Shown here in pieces: positions 25,055 to 53,475 of a stretch of 64,000 nt of DNA. The position numbers were made by a program, and so were the translations under genes. The DNA is taken from positions 828,642 through 892,641 of the forward strand of contig NC_040017.1 in the NCBI RefSeq assembly GCF_000972845.2, read 5' to 3'. Every line of letters starts with the position of its first letter. Position 1 is the stretch's first letter. A model generated the notes under the pieces. That model saw nothing but the letters and a program-made list of their open reading frames with translations. It was not told the origin of the DNA and ran no database searches. This DNA is from Larimichthys crocea. Taxonomy: Eukaryota > Chordata > Actinopteri > Sciaenidae.

Positions 25055-25335
25055 GAAAGAATTGTGGCTCAGCTAATCAGATGATCAGCAGTTCGATCCC
25101 CAGCTCTTCTAGTCTGCATGCCGAAGTGTCCTTGGGCAAGATACTGAACCCCAAATTACTCCTGTATAAATGTGTTTGAATTGTTGCTCCTCAAACTGAT
25201 GAGCAGTTGGCACCTTGCATGGCAGCCAATGCCATCAGTGTATGAATGTGTGTGAATGAGATATGTACTGTAAAAGAGCTTTGAGTGGTCGAAAGACTAG
25301 AAAGGAGATATACAAGTACAGTCCATTTACCATTT
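25055..25335 (+). mobile_element. SINE-like teleost dispersed element
   Basis: GTGGCTCAGC, then GCAGTTCGATCCCCAGCTC resembles a tRNA-like RNA polymerase III B box (GTTCGATCC). It is followed by ATGCCGAAGTGTCCTTGGGC, AAGATACTGAACCCC, TGAATGTGTGTGAATG and a tail GCTTTGAGTGGTCGAAAGAC. This motif order is a very common fish short interspersed repeat in my memory. Mutated and non-coding. Confidence 0.75.
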
Positions 25336-27284
25336 CTGAATTTCAGTTATATCCGAGTATTGAACAGTCTGTGTGTACTGTGTTTACTCTTTAAACATGT
25401 ACCTGTTGTGCTGCTTTCCCTGGTGCTGAAAGAGGACATTTTCAGTGCATGAGTCTGTGGCTTTTATGATGACTCCACAAATAGATCAGGGTCAAAGGTG
25501 CTGTTCCATCTTTAGAATAATCACATGAATTGTTTGTGATTGATTGGTGTGAGAGACGATTGTCACATCCTTCATGTTAACATGTTATAGTCAAAGTCAC
25601 AGATTCTGAGTGCACGTAAACCTGGGTTAATTAATAAAAGTTCTGGGGTGCAGTACCCTTCTAACACAGTTTCAGTCTGTAACACAATCCATCTGTCTCT
25701 AAAATAAAATCTTCTCTATCCCGTTCTTTCCTTTTTTAGTGTCGTATCTTAGCAACAAAGTTTGCCACCAGAAAAATTCAGCTGTCACAGAAGATGCTGT
25801 ACAGTTTTTGGGTGTAACAGTTATAGATCTGTAAGCTTCCTGCTCCTTGTTTTCTTGTCCTTCATGTTAAATACATAAAGACACAACACGTAAATAACAC
25901 AGCAGTGTCCTCCTGCTTCCTAAGTGTACATTCAGAGCCAAAGAAGAGTTCCTGCGAAGCACAACGAGGCTGATGAATTGCACACAATGCACAAAAGACA
26001 GATGTGAGACGAAGAGGTCTGGACCTGATCCAAAACAGAAAACCTGACATACATAAACTTTTTTTTTTTTAAAGACACTTGATCTGAAAGAAACCTGATA
26101 ATAGTCAGACCTAGCCTGAGTAGATCCAAGGATTCCATTAAAAATATAATCTGGATATATATAATCTGGATGTGGCCCAACTCAGGTTGCTGGTCAAATT
26201 CTGGTTAGTATGAAGAGTGGATCTGTACAGTACAGTACAGTCAAAATAGACTTTTAATGTATGAGTTCAGGATGTATTGTTTGCCATCTTCTTTAGCCTT
26301 TCCTGCTCAGACATGAAGGTTTAGGGAAGATTAAACCCTTTAATTGAGTCATAAAATGAATACGGCACATTTACATTTCAGTTTTTAATTGCTAAAATCA
26401 TATCTTGTATGTCTATATAAGATATCTTTACTTCATACCAACAGACACACAAACATACAGAGATGTCACTGTACAGAGCATGTGAATTTCCTTTGCTCTT
26501 TTCTGTCTTCGGGCTTTAATTCGATTGATTGCACATGTTTCATTATTACAACAATTTCAAATACGGGGAAGCTATTATTCAAAACATCATTACAAATGTG
26601 AATGCGCCTCATACTGTAACATACCTCACGTCCCATTCTGCTACACAGAGGTATAATGTCAGTAGTCCGTCCACATCCACTCTAGCTGTTCGTTCATTTG
26701 TTCGTTTTCACGCAGTAAAGTCAGCGCCTCTTCAAATGTGGATGTTTTAATCTTTACTTTGCAATCATAAAACGCTGTTGCAGATGGGTTAACACTCACA
26801 TACACGCACACTTGAATAATGTTGACACTTAAAAGTAAATGTAAACTGAGTGAAATTCAAAGGGTCAACAAGAAATGTTTTGCTTCATTTTTGATTTCAC
26901 AAGCAATTCGAGAGAGTTTTCCCTCCAAAACTCTCATAATTTATGAGCCGTCTTGGAGGAGGCCGAGCATGTTTCTCTTTGTTTTGCAATCTGCAGTGTT
27001 TCACTGTTTCTCCACAGTGCTGTAGACTATCTGCATGCCTTACTTTGGTGCAGATTCTAATAGTAGTTTGCGTTTGTTATGTTTTGTTTTATATAAAGCT
27101 TCAAAGCTGCAGTCCAAAGACAACACTGTTTACTGTGTGTTTGTCTGTCTGCTCTGCTGACATTGTATGTCTCCTCCAAACAATGTGACTTTTTCCAATG
27201 TCAGATGTTTTCATCCAATGTAAAAAGTAAATAATCTGTGCCTTTTTTCCTCTCTAAATGTCTAATCCACCAATTTATTGTAAT

Positions 27285-27530
27285 GATTATTAGTTTTTAC
27301 AGATGCTTTTATCCAAAGCCATTTTGAAATGCAGGGATCCTGTTTTATACAGCAGATTTAACTTTGGTTTATACTGCTGCCAACCAGCTGTATGTTTGAT
27401 CAAGGGACACAAACACAGTTTAATGTCCTTCCACCAGAGCTTTGAACCCACAGTGTGCCCTTTTGGCCCAGTCCTCAAGCCTCCCACTCTTTCTGAGCAG
27501 TGCCCACTGTTGCTAATACATCTGTGAGTG
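27285..27530 (+). repeat. Old SINE/LINE-tail-like repeat
   Basis: GATGCTTTTATCCAAAGCCA corresponds to the start of a common fish repeat family (TTTTATCCAAAGCGACTTAC in conserved copies, from memory). Later come ATCAAGGGACACA and GCTTTGAACCCACAGT, matching its 'aagggcac' and 'gaaccc' blocks. Strongly diverged. Confidence 0.4.
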
Positions 27531-27699
27531 TTGTGTTCTTCTGGCCTTCTGTACACAATGAATCATTTTTATGAAGGAGGAGAAGAAAGAAGACTTGAAA
27601 CACCTTAGTGTGTTCAATTATCCTTTCCTTCTACTAATGCACAATGTCACCCTGTACATGTGGCACATGGATGGTGATCTGACGGAGAGCCAAAGGAGA

Positions 27700-28090
27700 A
27701 AGCCCCCGGACTCTCCTCGTCCTTTCCATAGCAGATCTTTCTGCATGTGGATCAAATCAGAATTATCCACTAATTGACTATTTACTGGGCTTGAGAAAAG
27801 CCCTAATGGACTTGATATTAAATCCCCCTCAGATATTTAAAGTGTCTTTTTGGAGTGGCTTGCCGAAAAACCGGGCTTTTTCTTTTTTACAAGACGGCCA
27901 AGTTAAGCCCCATCAGTGTGTCGGAATAGGCCAGCCCAGCCCAGGCGGCTGTTAGATGGGATTATGGGACGACAGTAGGCAAGGGCAGTGCGACGCAGGG
28001 GAGAGGGGAATGGCCAGATCTCCCTTCAATGACTTCCAGATGGACTGCAGGCCCAGGTTCTCTTACTGGAGATACATACTCAGCTTGGTT
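27700..28090. promoter_or_regulatory. Candidate tbx4 downstream enhancer (hindlimb/pelvic-fin type)
   Basis: Non-coding segment 4.1-4.5 kb downstream of the tbx4 stop, with CACTAATTGACTATTTACTG, CCCTAATGGACTTGATATTA, GGCTTGCCGAAAAACC and a bicoid-type PITX site GGATTA (27959-27964) in GATGGGATTATGGGACG. Mouse Tbx4 has hindlimb enhancers upstream and downstream of the coding exons, and the downstream one (HLEB) is reported to be conserved to fish. Position and the PITX motif fit, but I cannot align it, so identity is unproven. Confidence 0.35.
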
Positions 28091-28099
28091 AGCTTGTGT

Positions 28100-31000
28100 T
28101 CCATAAGGGGCTTAAACTTGGCTTCTTTATAATGAGATTGACTGGGGTTTTATGTGGAAAGTAAGATAACATAAATTTCAATATGCCTGCCCTGCCCTTT
28201 AATACACTATGAAGGCTTCGACTAAAAATCTTGGACTATTAGAGTGAAGTCAGGGATCTTTGGTGTGAACTCATGTTGCTTTCATTTTAATGTCACACAT
28301 GGCTTACCTTATAATTTTGCAGTACAGCATTTCAACATTGCAAAACTACCGATAACTTTGGGTAAGCTAAATAGACATATTTAAATACGTGTATCAACAA
28401 TTGATTGTTTGTATTTTCTTTACAGATATGGTTGGCCCCAGCAGCAGTCCAGTTCTGCTCTCTCATTGATATTAAAAGCTGAAGCTCAATCAAGACCAGA
28501 GTGAAACGATCAGTCATGGCAGTAGATTTCTTTTGCCTTTGTATAAATTCTTTCAATATTTTGGTGCCATTGTTTTTACAATGTGACAGCCACATTTAGA
28601 ATGTGACCTGTGTGTAAACCCGCATACTGTGTCCTGTTTTCAGCACTTGCTAATGTTCAAATAAACAATATTGACACTGCAATGTAATGACACTGCACAG
28701 TTATTAATGTTATATTATCACAAATTGCTTCATTTAAACAGCATAACCAGCCCTGTCTCTTAGAATTTATTTTATACAATACTGATGTGGAACAGCAAAT
28801 ATATTTTGAGTGAAGTGTAATGTCGCCCTAACTTCGGTTGGATGTGTGTACTTTTGACATTTAACCAAAACCACAATTCTCCCAGACATTTTTGTTGTCT
28901 AAAGCTACTCGCATGCTAGTCTCTGGATGCAAGTAGATATCATAGTCTTGCACTTCCACATCCACCACTCACTCACTCACCCTGACCGTCCTCTGTGTCC
29001 CCTGAGCAGCACTTCCTTCACTGGGGAAAAACGTTGCGAGTGAACATAATCCAGGCAGCAATTATATTTCCCTCAAACATTAGTAGTATATGAACATAAT
29101 TTCTAGGACACAGGGTTTCCATACCAGTGGTTTTGCATGTTTTATCCCTTTTACTCCAAATCACATCGTATTTTATACTGCAGCTAACCATATTTTTGAA
29201 TCTAGTTAGCAGTCCAGCCATTGGTTTCCATTTGTCTCTGTGCTGTATCTGTTCTGAAATTTAAGAAAAAGTTTGACAAAAAGTAACTCAGATTTGATCG
29301 TCAGTGCGATGAATTACACAACTAAAGCAAGTTTCAAGAGTCTGACAAGAGTCTTGCAATATTGAACAGTAGTAAAAACATATCTGAACATCGAAAACTA
29401 CACAGCATCCGTTTCAAAACGGTCATCAAAAAAGGATTTGTAGTTAAGGAAATCTGTAATAAAAATGTGCAAAGACACTAGTACAGCACAAGTCAGGTTA
29501 AAGAGCAACAGTGGTGACTAAAACTGTACTTTTACAGCTAAATGCACGTCCAATCACTATTATCAGGTAAATTATAGCTCAGAATTTCAAGATAGCTGGC
29601 TGATGATTTGTTGATTTGAGTGGTAGCTCTCCGTGAAGAGCCTCCCTTCATATGAAATGCATCAAGAGCTGAGAAAGAGATAGAGAAAGAGGTGCTGACA
29701 CGAACCAGGACCTAGCCATCAGCATAACTCATGATCTAATGAGAGCTCTGTGTGAGAGAAAGCAGTGCCCTGTATGCTGATGTACTCATCCTGCTGTCTC
29801 TACATTCCTTTCAACAAATTTGCTTCACCTTGACTTTTGATTGCTAGCCTGCTAGACATTTACTGATTGTTACTTAAGTGGATACTCTACTCCAAGTTCA
29901 TCTTTATGATTCTATGGGGCAGCACCATGTAGATGTGTTTATATTTTATAAATCATGTGTTGTAGAGTGAAACCAGTTCAGTGCTGGACAAGTTGATTCA
30001 GTAAGAATTCATGGTCATAAGACTTCTGGACCACGGCCCCCAAAAAACATGTTTGAAAACTCATTTAAATTAAGTGGAAACTATGTCAGCATTCATTTTA
30101 CAAGTTTATGTAGAAGAAAGTGGTTTGCTTTGGCAGGTTGGCTTTTCCATGATGGTAAAGTATTGCAAGTTCTAAGTAATGTCTGTATCGCAGTTCAACT
30201 ACTACCTAACAGAACATATTTGATTTAATGTTACATGTCAATGAACATTGGCATTGGATGTAAATCTCGAGCTGTGAATCATCTAACATGAACGTAAATC
30301 ACAGTGATACTTGGCTACAAAAACAGCACAATCTGAGCCGTGGCTTGTTCTTAATTTTTGAACACTTCACACATGATGGAACAATAATAAAAAGCTAATT
30401 TAAAAGTAATTTATTCAAAAATCTCATTTAAAGTCAGTGTAATGTAGCTTACTAGTACAATGCTGGTCTTGGATTAAATATGGCAAACAATTAGAGGCAT
30501 GAAAATGTTTATTTATTAGGTGTGCAAAAATGTCAATATATTCAAAAATGCTATATTGAATGTAACAACATGAAATAAATGCACAAATGAATGAGGGATC
30601 TCCATCACGTCTTAAAAAAAAAAAATCTCTCCTTGTTAATGCAAGTTCAAATTGTACTGGGTGTAATGCTACTGAGAGCCTTTTCTTTCAGCTTCCCTGC
30701 CTGCTCAGGCTGTTTTGTATTTGCAGTCTTGCAAGGATTTTTTCCAAGTAAGTCATTTGGGAGTGGGATTTGTGTGCAGCTCTCCTTTCCGGTACTCACC
30801 ATGGCTTAACAACAGTTCTTTAAGCTCCCATCTGGTTCTGCCTGAGAGTTCTTTGCTGTCCCGTTTTACTAGAATATTGTTTGGAGTCATCAGTTTGGAG
30901 CCAAAGCTTAGACGACCAACCACAGTAGTATGACTTAGTCTTACACTCATAACATGATGGTTTCTTCAGATGAGTGCTAGTATCATGCAACTAGCATAGA

Positions 31001-31390
31001 CGCACACTAACAACTCTCACATTTTGGTACAACTTTCACGGATTTACCTGCTCTGTATGTACATCATGGGAAAAGATTTGTCATACACAGCAAACTGAAG
31101 TCTCTGCAGACAATTCTTGAATTCTTCTACTTAAATTTCTGACTGTTATAATCTCATATGACCAATCTCAATTAGCAATGGACTCAATACTCTATTCATC
31201 AAATTGTATAATTAGGATAATTAGGATTTTGACTGTGATAACTTTTCAAATTTGTGATAACTTTTGGACCCCTCCCAGTTAACCACATCTATTTTTTTTT
31301 GTCTTTTTGTCAACAAATCCATTGAAATTACCCAAACCACCAATGTATTGATCCTTCACGTCAATGAGCCACATTGTTGCACAGACTCAC
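28100..31390. other. Gene-free interval downstream of tbx4
   Basis: AT-rich sequence with chance frames only. A minus-strand donor-like site GCCATG|GTGAGTACC near 30799 closes a 65-codon frame, but no acceptor with a pyrimidine tract precedes it. Confidence 0.4.
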
Positions 31391-31399
31391 ATGTTTGTT

Positions 31400-32179
31400 T
31401 ATTTCTACAAACACAGGCACTATATTTTATTATGAGTCAATCTTAATATCTTAGCCAAAAATACTCACCAGGTCTTAAAACGTGTATTTTGGTTAGCGAA
31501 CTCACATGGAATCAGTGTTGATACTTGTCATTGAGACTCTGTCCACAATGAAGCGTTTCTTTTCATTGGATTTGCTGACAATAGAAAAAAAAAATAGAAT
31601 AGCGGCAGCCTTATTCTTTAAAACATGCTCTGTCTGGGTGGAACTCTGCACGACATGATAAAACCCTCAGTGGGAGAGCATCATGTAGTCATATTTTGCC
31701 TCTCATTCTCTTCAAGAGCAAGCACAGCAATGGTTGATTTTCCCTTATCTATGTCACTGTCTAAAAAATGATCCTCATTGTTACTGCAGATTACGTAGCT
31801 AACACTACTTGGAGAGTTACTTGGATACTTATTGTGTTCTTGTACGTTCAGCTCCCTCTGCTAGACTTGTAAGTGCTGCTAAAACCTGCACTTTGTATTT
31901 GAGTGTTAGAAAACCACCTCTGGTTAGAGGGTAGTACAAATGCTACACATCTGCATAATTAAGAGGAAGTCGACCACTGTTCACCACATACAGTGTTGTA
32001 TGTAGTAGTGCTTCAGTGAGAATTCATGGATGTAAATGGCTTTGGAGTGCAATTTGGCAATGATCATGAATGTAGTTCATGGTTATTGCTTGGCATCAGC
32101 AGCCCACAGCGGGGGTTTTGAACCTTGATTCATTTCAGACTTGTACATGGGACGAAACTGGTCTCTCCAGTCGTCCACA
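31400..32179 (-). other. tbx4: Putative tbx4 3' UTR with polyadenylation signals
   Basis: Between the stop codon and about 31.4 kb there is no long frame and no good splice site. The first AATAAA hexamers on the minus strand are at 31431-31426 and 31403-31398, which would give a 3' UTR of about 750-790 nt. The true end is not visible from sequence alone. Confidence 0.35.
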
Positions 32180-47513
<15,334 letters not shown>

Positions 47514-50500
47514 CTCTGCAAGGATTAGAAAAATACTCAGCTGTCAGACTTATCAGTGAGTGGCTGTGAAAGCTGAGAGAAATGTTCACTGTACATTAGA
47601 CCTGCATGTGACACTTTACACAGATATAATGGAGACTCGGCAATGCATGTTATGCATCATAAACTATCATAGAAACTGTAGAAATGCACTATTGGTTAAC
47701 TGACTGGCATCAAGCTCTGCTCAAATTCAAATATTCAGTATACAACCTATAGACTAGATGTACTGTGTGCTCACCACAACATGTAGCTGCACAGCCAATG
47801 AATGTGAGCTGCTTTTAGCTTTGTACCAGGAGTGTAAGTGTGAACTGTTAAATTCTAATTTGCTACATGAATCAACATTCATTTTACCGGAAACGTTTAT
47901 GTAGAATGTAGACTAAATTATAAATAATGTAATAATGCTGAATGTGAAAAAGTGAACTTTTCCTAAGAAGCATTGTATTAACAAAGTTGAAAATTATTAT
48001 GATGGTGATATTTTATTTTGATTATTTCTTGTATTTTAGTTAAATAACATAATTTAAAATTCTTTCTAATCCCATTTCATCTCTGATTTGAACCCACAAC
48101 TCATAACTCCCCTTTATTTAAATACCTCTAAAACGTAGGCTCAATATTTCATTTACAAATACTGAAATTTACACTGTCGACCAATTTCACTGTGTGAACA
48201 CGTTATCCTCATGCTCACTCATAACAAATCTAGAAGCCAGCTGATGATTCTGCCGTGTTTCAGATAGTTGGATTAGCTCCTCTGTTTAATGTGAATGTAA
48301 GTAATGTGGAGGGAAAATGTGGATGCTGCAGCTGCAGATGTTGGCCATCATCTCATACATTTTCAACAGGTTTTTATATGTAAATTGAAATATCTAATAT
48401 TTAATTATACTGTAAAAAAAATTAAAATAAATAAATCTCTCTTCTACTCATCCCATGTGTGTGTGTGTTATTTTTTTAAATAATCCTACTTTAATTATGT
48501 TAATAAGCCAAACTAAAGAATTTAAAATACTCTAAATGTCAAACGTGGACATAAAAATCCAGAAAATTCATCAGCTGTGTCGTCAAATGTTTGTAACACA
48601 AGAATTTACATTTCTCCAGCAAAGACGAGGTGACTTGTTTGGACTGGTGTCCACTGTCCAGCCAGCAGTTGCTCTTGTTGGTCAGAAAGTCTGGCAAAGT
48701 CGCCTGACAGTGGAAAATAACTTGTGTTAACTTGAGCCAAGTGGTATTTAGAGTGGCTTATTATTGGATGTAGACATGAAAAACTGGTTCAGTTGAACAT
48801 TCAGTTACAACTGACCCAAACTGACTTTTGAAATATTGCTGTTTAGAGTATTTGTCTCCTGTCTGCTCTGTATGTTATCATGTACAAGAAATTCTCTCAT
48901 ATTAACATATGAACAATACAAAGTCACTTTTAACTATATTAGATATAATCAATACAAATATAGTCTATATAAAAAGGATACAAAGTCAGTAGTGATGAAC
49001 AATATAATAAAAAATAGATTTGTCCTTCAGAATACTTTATTTTAATTTAATATTTTGTCACTCAGTATCAAAAGCTGTTCCATCATGGACAGCCTTGCAT
49101 CCCATCATGCACTGGGGCAAACCTCACAACAGTTCAGCCTTTGTTTGTACTCATACTCCTCTTAGGCGTGAGGAGATAACAAAATCCTGCACGAATTTTA
49201 CCATGCTGCGCCGCGCTGCGCCGTGCCGTCTCATCCACCATGAAGAAAATCCCAGCACCTAACAACAGTCTCGTGTGAACCTCGGCCCATGCAGGCTCCG
49301 TTACAGATAGTTAGCAAGTCAAACGCTTAAGTTTTATTTCAGATCTGTGGAAGAGACTCTGGCTCAAAGCCGGAGCAGCAAATCATACTGACAAACTGTA
49401 ATCGTGGCTGAAGAAGAAATGCAACAAAGAGTGCAGTTTGGTTTGACAATGCACTTGAAGTCCTTCAGTAAATCCGAAACTCCTGAAGCAATTTGAATTC
49501 AGTTATGAAGACATGCAGGACGGGGATTTAAAGCAGTTTCAGCTTTTGGATTTTAGAACGGAAAGGGACCAAAAACCAACAAAGAAATCTTAAACTAGCA
49601 CTGCGTGGGTAAAAGAATGGACAGTGGATTAATCCATGTCATTATGCTGACGGTCATATGTCTCCCTGTCTCTCACACCTACATCACCGCTGCAGAGTGT
49701 CATTCACACTGCTTCATAACCTCCCATCTGTGCCTGTGTCTTATCCTGCTGCTGCTCCGAGCCTCACGTCAGCTTCAGACTCTCGAGGGTGTCATCCAGC
49801 TTCAGGCTGCAAACACTGGTTTCTGAGTGCTATGTGCGAGGCTGGAAACCTTTACCAAACCAGTCATTTAAACTGCAGCACTTTAACTTTACAACAAATG
49901 CTTTTCTTTCCTTCATTTAAAAGCATTTCAACACATATTACGACTAGAATCTGTCTTCTACTGCTACTGTTTTTCACACTGACCCCAAGTTCTCATCACT
50001 CTCCTATAACAATTATCTTAACTACCAATCTTTTAGAAGAACGGAGACAGACTCTACCCAGAGTGCTGCGCGTCAGTGTAAACCTGTAGCCTTCTTCTCC
50101 CTGCCCCTGAAAGCCTCGTGCTGTTCATTCCTCAGGCCTGTAAACACAGAGCGGCCACTCTCAGCCATGAAAGTGGAGAGGCGGCGTCCAGCGTAAACTG
50201 ATGGAGACGTTTGTGAAAGCTAATAAAGATAAGGCCCGACAGGGAAAATGCCCATAAACCTCTCTTTTTTTTTTTTACACTGTGAACCGGGCCTTTCACT
50301 GGTCGTGTTTAAGTGAGCAGTGTTGGCTGGAACCCTGTTTCTGTTTGTGTCACTCCGGACACTCAATCTGAAAAGTATTCAGGGCATGCGTTCCTCCACA
50401 CGCTAGGCCATTTTCATACCTGTCAGCACTGAAAAAAGAAGTCAATAAATGAGAGTGGAGATATCAGGGATGACTTCATGCTGTTTAAATACATAAAGCT

Positions 50501-50613
50501 GTATTTAAATGTGTCAGGTCCTCGAGGGAGTGTGTCCTTTGTGCCTGCTGTTTCTCCGCTGAGAAATGTTTGAATGAATCTGCTTGTAAAACATCACAGT
50601 GCACCTCAAGAAA

Positions 50614-50658
50614 AAGAAGAAGAAGAAGAAGAAGAAGACGAAGAAGAAGAAGAAGAAG
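50614..50658 (+). repeat. (GAA)n microsatellite
   Basis: About 14 GAA units with one ACG interruption at 50638-50640; a homopurine tract in the putative first intron. Confidence 0.95.
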
Positions 50659-50697
50659 CCTGAGCAGCAGAGAGAAATAATAATATAAAGCTCTGAG

Positions 50698-50699
<2 letters not shown>

Positions 50700-50766
<67 letters not shown>

Positions 50767-50777
50767 TGTGTGTGTGA
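50700..50777 (+). repeat. (TG)n(AG)n compound microsatellite
   Basis: About 20 TG units followed by about 12 AG units and a short TG return. Confidence 0.97.
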
Positions 50778-51232
50778 GATATGAAGCTGGTAAGTTAACT
50801 GAGACCCAAACTTTCAATCTTCCGCCATTTTGTGTCTGCAGCTGTGACACACGAAGGCCTGAGCATCAACACGGAGACTTTCAGTTAAACCGACAGACAA
50901 TATTAAACCAAAACGAATAAATATATAATATAAGAAAAATGCAACATCTCATCAGCTGCACAGTTTGATATTATTTCATTAAGTTTCCACCCACTGAAGA
51001 CGAATCAGCAGCAAATGATCGAATATAGAATATAGATTATAAAGCGGAGGACATCGAACATTTTATTTTTTTTTACAAAATAAACAGATAAAAGCGGATT
51101 AATTAATGAATTAATTATAGATCATATTACGATTTTTGACACCATTATATTTCATGTCATTATCTGTGAACGACAGGCCAATATTTATGAAAGGAAAATA
51201 AAGCTGTAATTATATGAAATAAAAAAAATAAC

Positions 51233-51275
51233 TGATAATAATATTATTATTAATAATAATAATAATATTAATGTA
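51233..51275 (+). repeat. (AAT)n microsatellite
   Basis: ATAATATTATTATT and TAATAATAATAATAATATT trinucleotide run inside a very AT-rich block (50.9-51.45 kb). Confidence 0.85.
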
Positions 51276-51639
51276 CTGTTATCATTTAGATGCAAATAAT
51301 ATTGTTAGAATAGTGATATATATATTATTATGAATTATTAAAATATTTCAAATGTATCAAATAGAGTCTACATGTGTAAACTAAAGCAGTATTTAAGCTT
51401 AATTTAATTATGATGTTACCGCATAACTAATAAATAAGTTAAATTATAAAATAAGTTTCTCTCTCTCTCTCTGTCACATTCACATTGTCAGACCGTGTCG
51501 TGGGCTGAGTGGTTCTGGTCGCAGCTGATTCCCCTCTGACACCTCCACCCAGCACAGCCTCAAACAGACAGCGAGCACATCAGCAGCAGATAATCAGATC
51601 CCAGTGCAGCTGATCAGCAGCAGCAGGCAGTCTACGTGT

Positions 51640-51982
51640 CTGTTCTGTACCTCATGCATTCAGCTATCATCTGCTTAAATCCATCCCTGTGCAGCGCAGC
51701 TTCAGTCAGTGTTCAGCTGGACACAGCTGGGTGTTCCCCGTCCCGCGGCGGCTGCACGTGCTTTAAAAAAAACAAACAAAAAAAAAAAAACGCCTGTTTT
51801 CACGCGGGACTCGGAGGTGGAGGCTGATGCGGCGGCTGTCCGCTGGGAAGTGTCGGTGCGTCGGATCAGTTCGGCTGCCCTAGTGCCCTTCAGCTTCTTC
51901 AGCACCGAGCTGCGGTTCTGCGCCTGTGCAGTTCGCACTCTGAGCTCTGAGGGGGGAACTCGGTGGGGGTGTTTTCTTAGAA

Positions 51983-52026
<44 letters not shown>

Positions 52027-52250
52027 TACTACACGTTACAATTGCTCAGCCCCCTTGATGTGTGAGAGCTGCAGGGAGAGAGAGAGAGATTTGACCCCCC
52101 CTGCCTCTATCACCGGGCCGGCTCTGATGCTGCAACGGGGGTGCAGTGCCTTTAAGGCGGATTGTGCCTCCCGTGAGCCTCGGTAACATCCAGGCACCAC
52201 CACCCTCCACCACCACCCCCATACTGTACAATGAGTGTGTTTTTTAAAAC
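51640..52250 (-). promoter_or_regulatory. CpG-rich segment, possible alternative tbx4 promoter in intron 1
   Basis: The stretch 51720-51970 is the most CpG-dense in the window (GCGGCGG, GCGCC, GTGCGTCGG and similar). A minus-strand donor-like site, CATGAG|GTACAG, lies at 51651/51650, so an alternative leader exon could end there. The segment also contains an (AC)n microsatellite and an A-rich run. Orientation and transcription are inference. Confidence 0.35.
51984..52025 (+). repeat. (CA)n microsatellite
   Basis: About 20 CA units within the CpG-rich segment. Confidence 0.97.
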
Positions 52251-53238
52251 TCTTTTGCAATCATTTCCTGCAGAATACTTTCCATGTTGTCTTGGATTGG
52301 ATTGTAAATGTCTTCATGAGCTCGTTATTATTATTATTAAACCTCTGTCACATGCATGGCCTGCATCATTCACCTGAGGTGATGCTGACACACTGCTGCG
52401 GCACAGATGTGGCCACAATGTAAACACCGTGTCCAGAAATGATTAAACATGTTGTCTGAATATATGAAATAACACTCTCCTCTCTGGTGTTCAGTGTGTC
52501 AGGAGTGACTCGCCTCCTGATTGAGGCCCTTTTTTCCCACCACACCGTGCACCTCAGCTCCAATATGTTGAAACGCACCGGTATGCAAAACAATAGCGAC
52601 TCATCTAAAATATAAAACAAGAATGCACATGTGTCATATCAGAAACTACCTGAAACATTCTTCCTGCTCGTCAAGCATAGAAGAATATCTGTGAATTAAA
52701 AAAAAAAAAAGTGTGTGTCGCTGCGTAAAATGATGTCAGGCCCGCTGAACACACTACAACATTTATTAAAGGTTTCTCTTTGTAACAGTTTTCCTCACAG
52801 TTCAGGCCTGTAGAGTTTGACTCTGCTGTCACATGAATGATCCAGATTATTTCTTATGATTAGATTTTGTATTCTGATTAGTTGTTACTGAAGCAATATC
52901 AGTGAGAGTGAGCGGCGTACTGAATACCGGCTGTGATTCGGCCGCAGGCACGAGGCCGCAGTTATTTAATAAAGATTTTATAATTTATAGTTGTTGTTTT
53001 TTTTCGACATGAACGCTCCGAATAGAAGTTTCACGTTTTCTTTTTTTATAATTGCAGATTTACAGAATATATGAAATATATAAAACAAAAACTACTTTGA
53101 AGTTAGACTTACAGTTTGTCATCATTAAACATGTTTTTTAACCATTTCGCGCGTTCGAACGTTCCTTCCTGAATTTTTCAGCCTCAAAGCAGCCTGAAAA
53201 AAAAAAATATTCAGGAAAACCTCCACAGCATCGAGCAG

Positions 53239-53274
53239 GTGTGTGTGTGTGTGTGTGTTTGTGTGTGTTTGTGG
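53239..53274 (+). repeat. (GT)n microsatellite
   Basis: GT run with two TTT interruptions. Confidence 0.9.
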
Positions 53275-53475
53275 TGTGCGTGTGCCTGGCTGACTGGCGC
53301 GTAAAGGCCGCGCTGTGTTCGCAGGTGAAATATGCGCTCGTGGTTTTGCGCTAAATGAAGCATAAACTCCGCAGCGCGTCTATAAATCTGATGCCAGTGT
53401 GACTTATATATCTGTTGGTGACATGAGCGAATGAACGGCCACCGTTTGTCATCCGGCCGTGAGTGTGAGCAAGTG
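53275..53475. promoter_or_regulatory. Candidate regulatory segment, CpG-bearing
   Basis: Contains GGCGCGTAAAGGCCGCGCTG, GCGCTAAATGAAGCATAAAC and GCGCGTCTATAAATCTG. The CpG retention contrasts with the flanks, and ATAAA cores are present. It lies 1 kb downstream of the inferred TATA promoter. Confidence 0.25.

Noticed and set aside
25090..25110. tRNA-like B-box sequence (GTTCGATCC) as a tRNA gene
   Set aside because: No cloverleaf or anticodon arm could be assembled; it is the head of a SINE-like repeat.
30753..30950. 65-codon minus-strand frame with a strong donor-like site GCCATG|GTGAGTACC, on the tbx4 strand
   Set aside because: No pyrimidine-rich acceptor precedes it, it lies beyond the tbx4 stop and likely poly(A) sites, and the product is not recognised.
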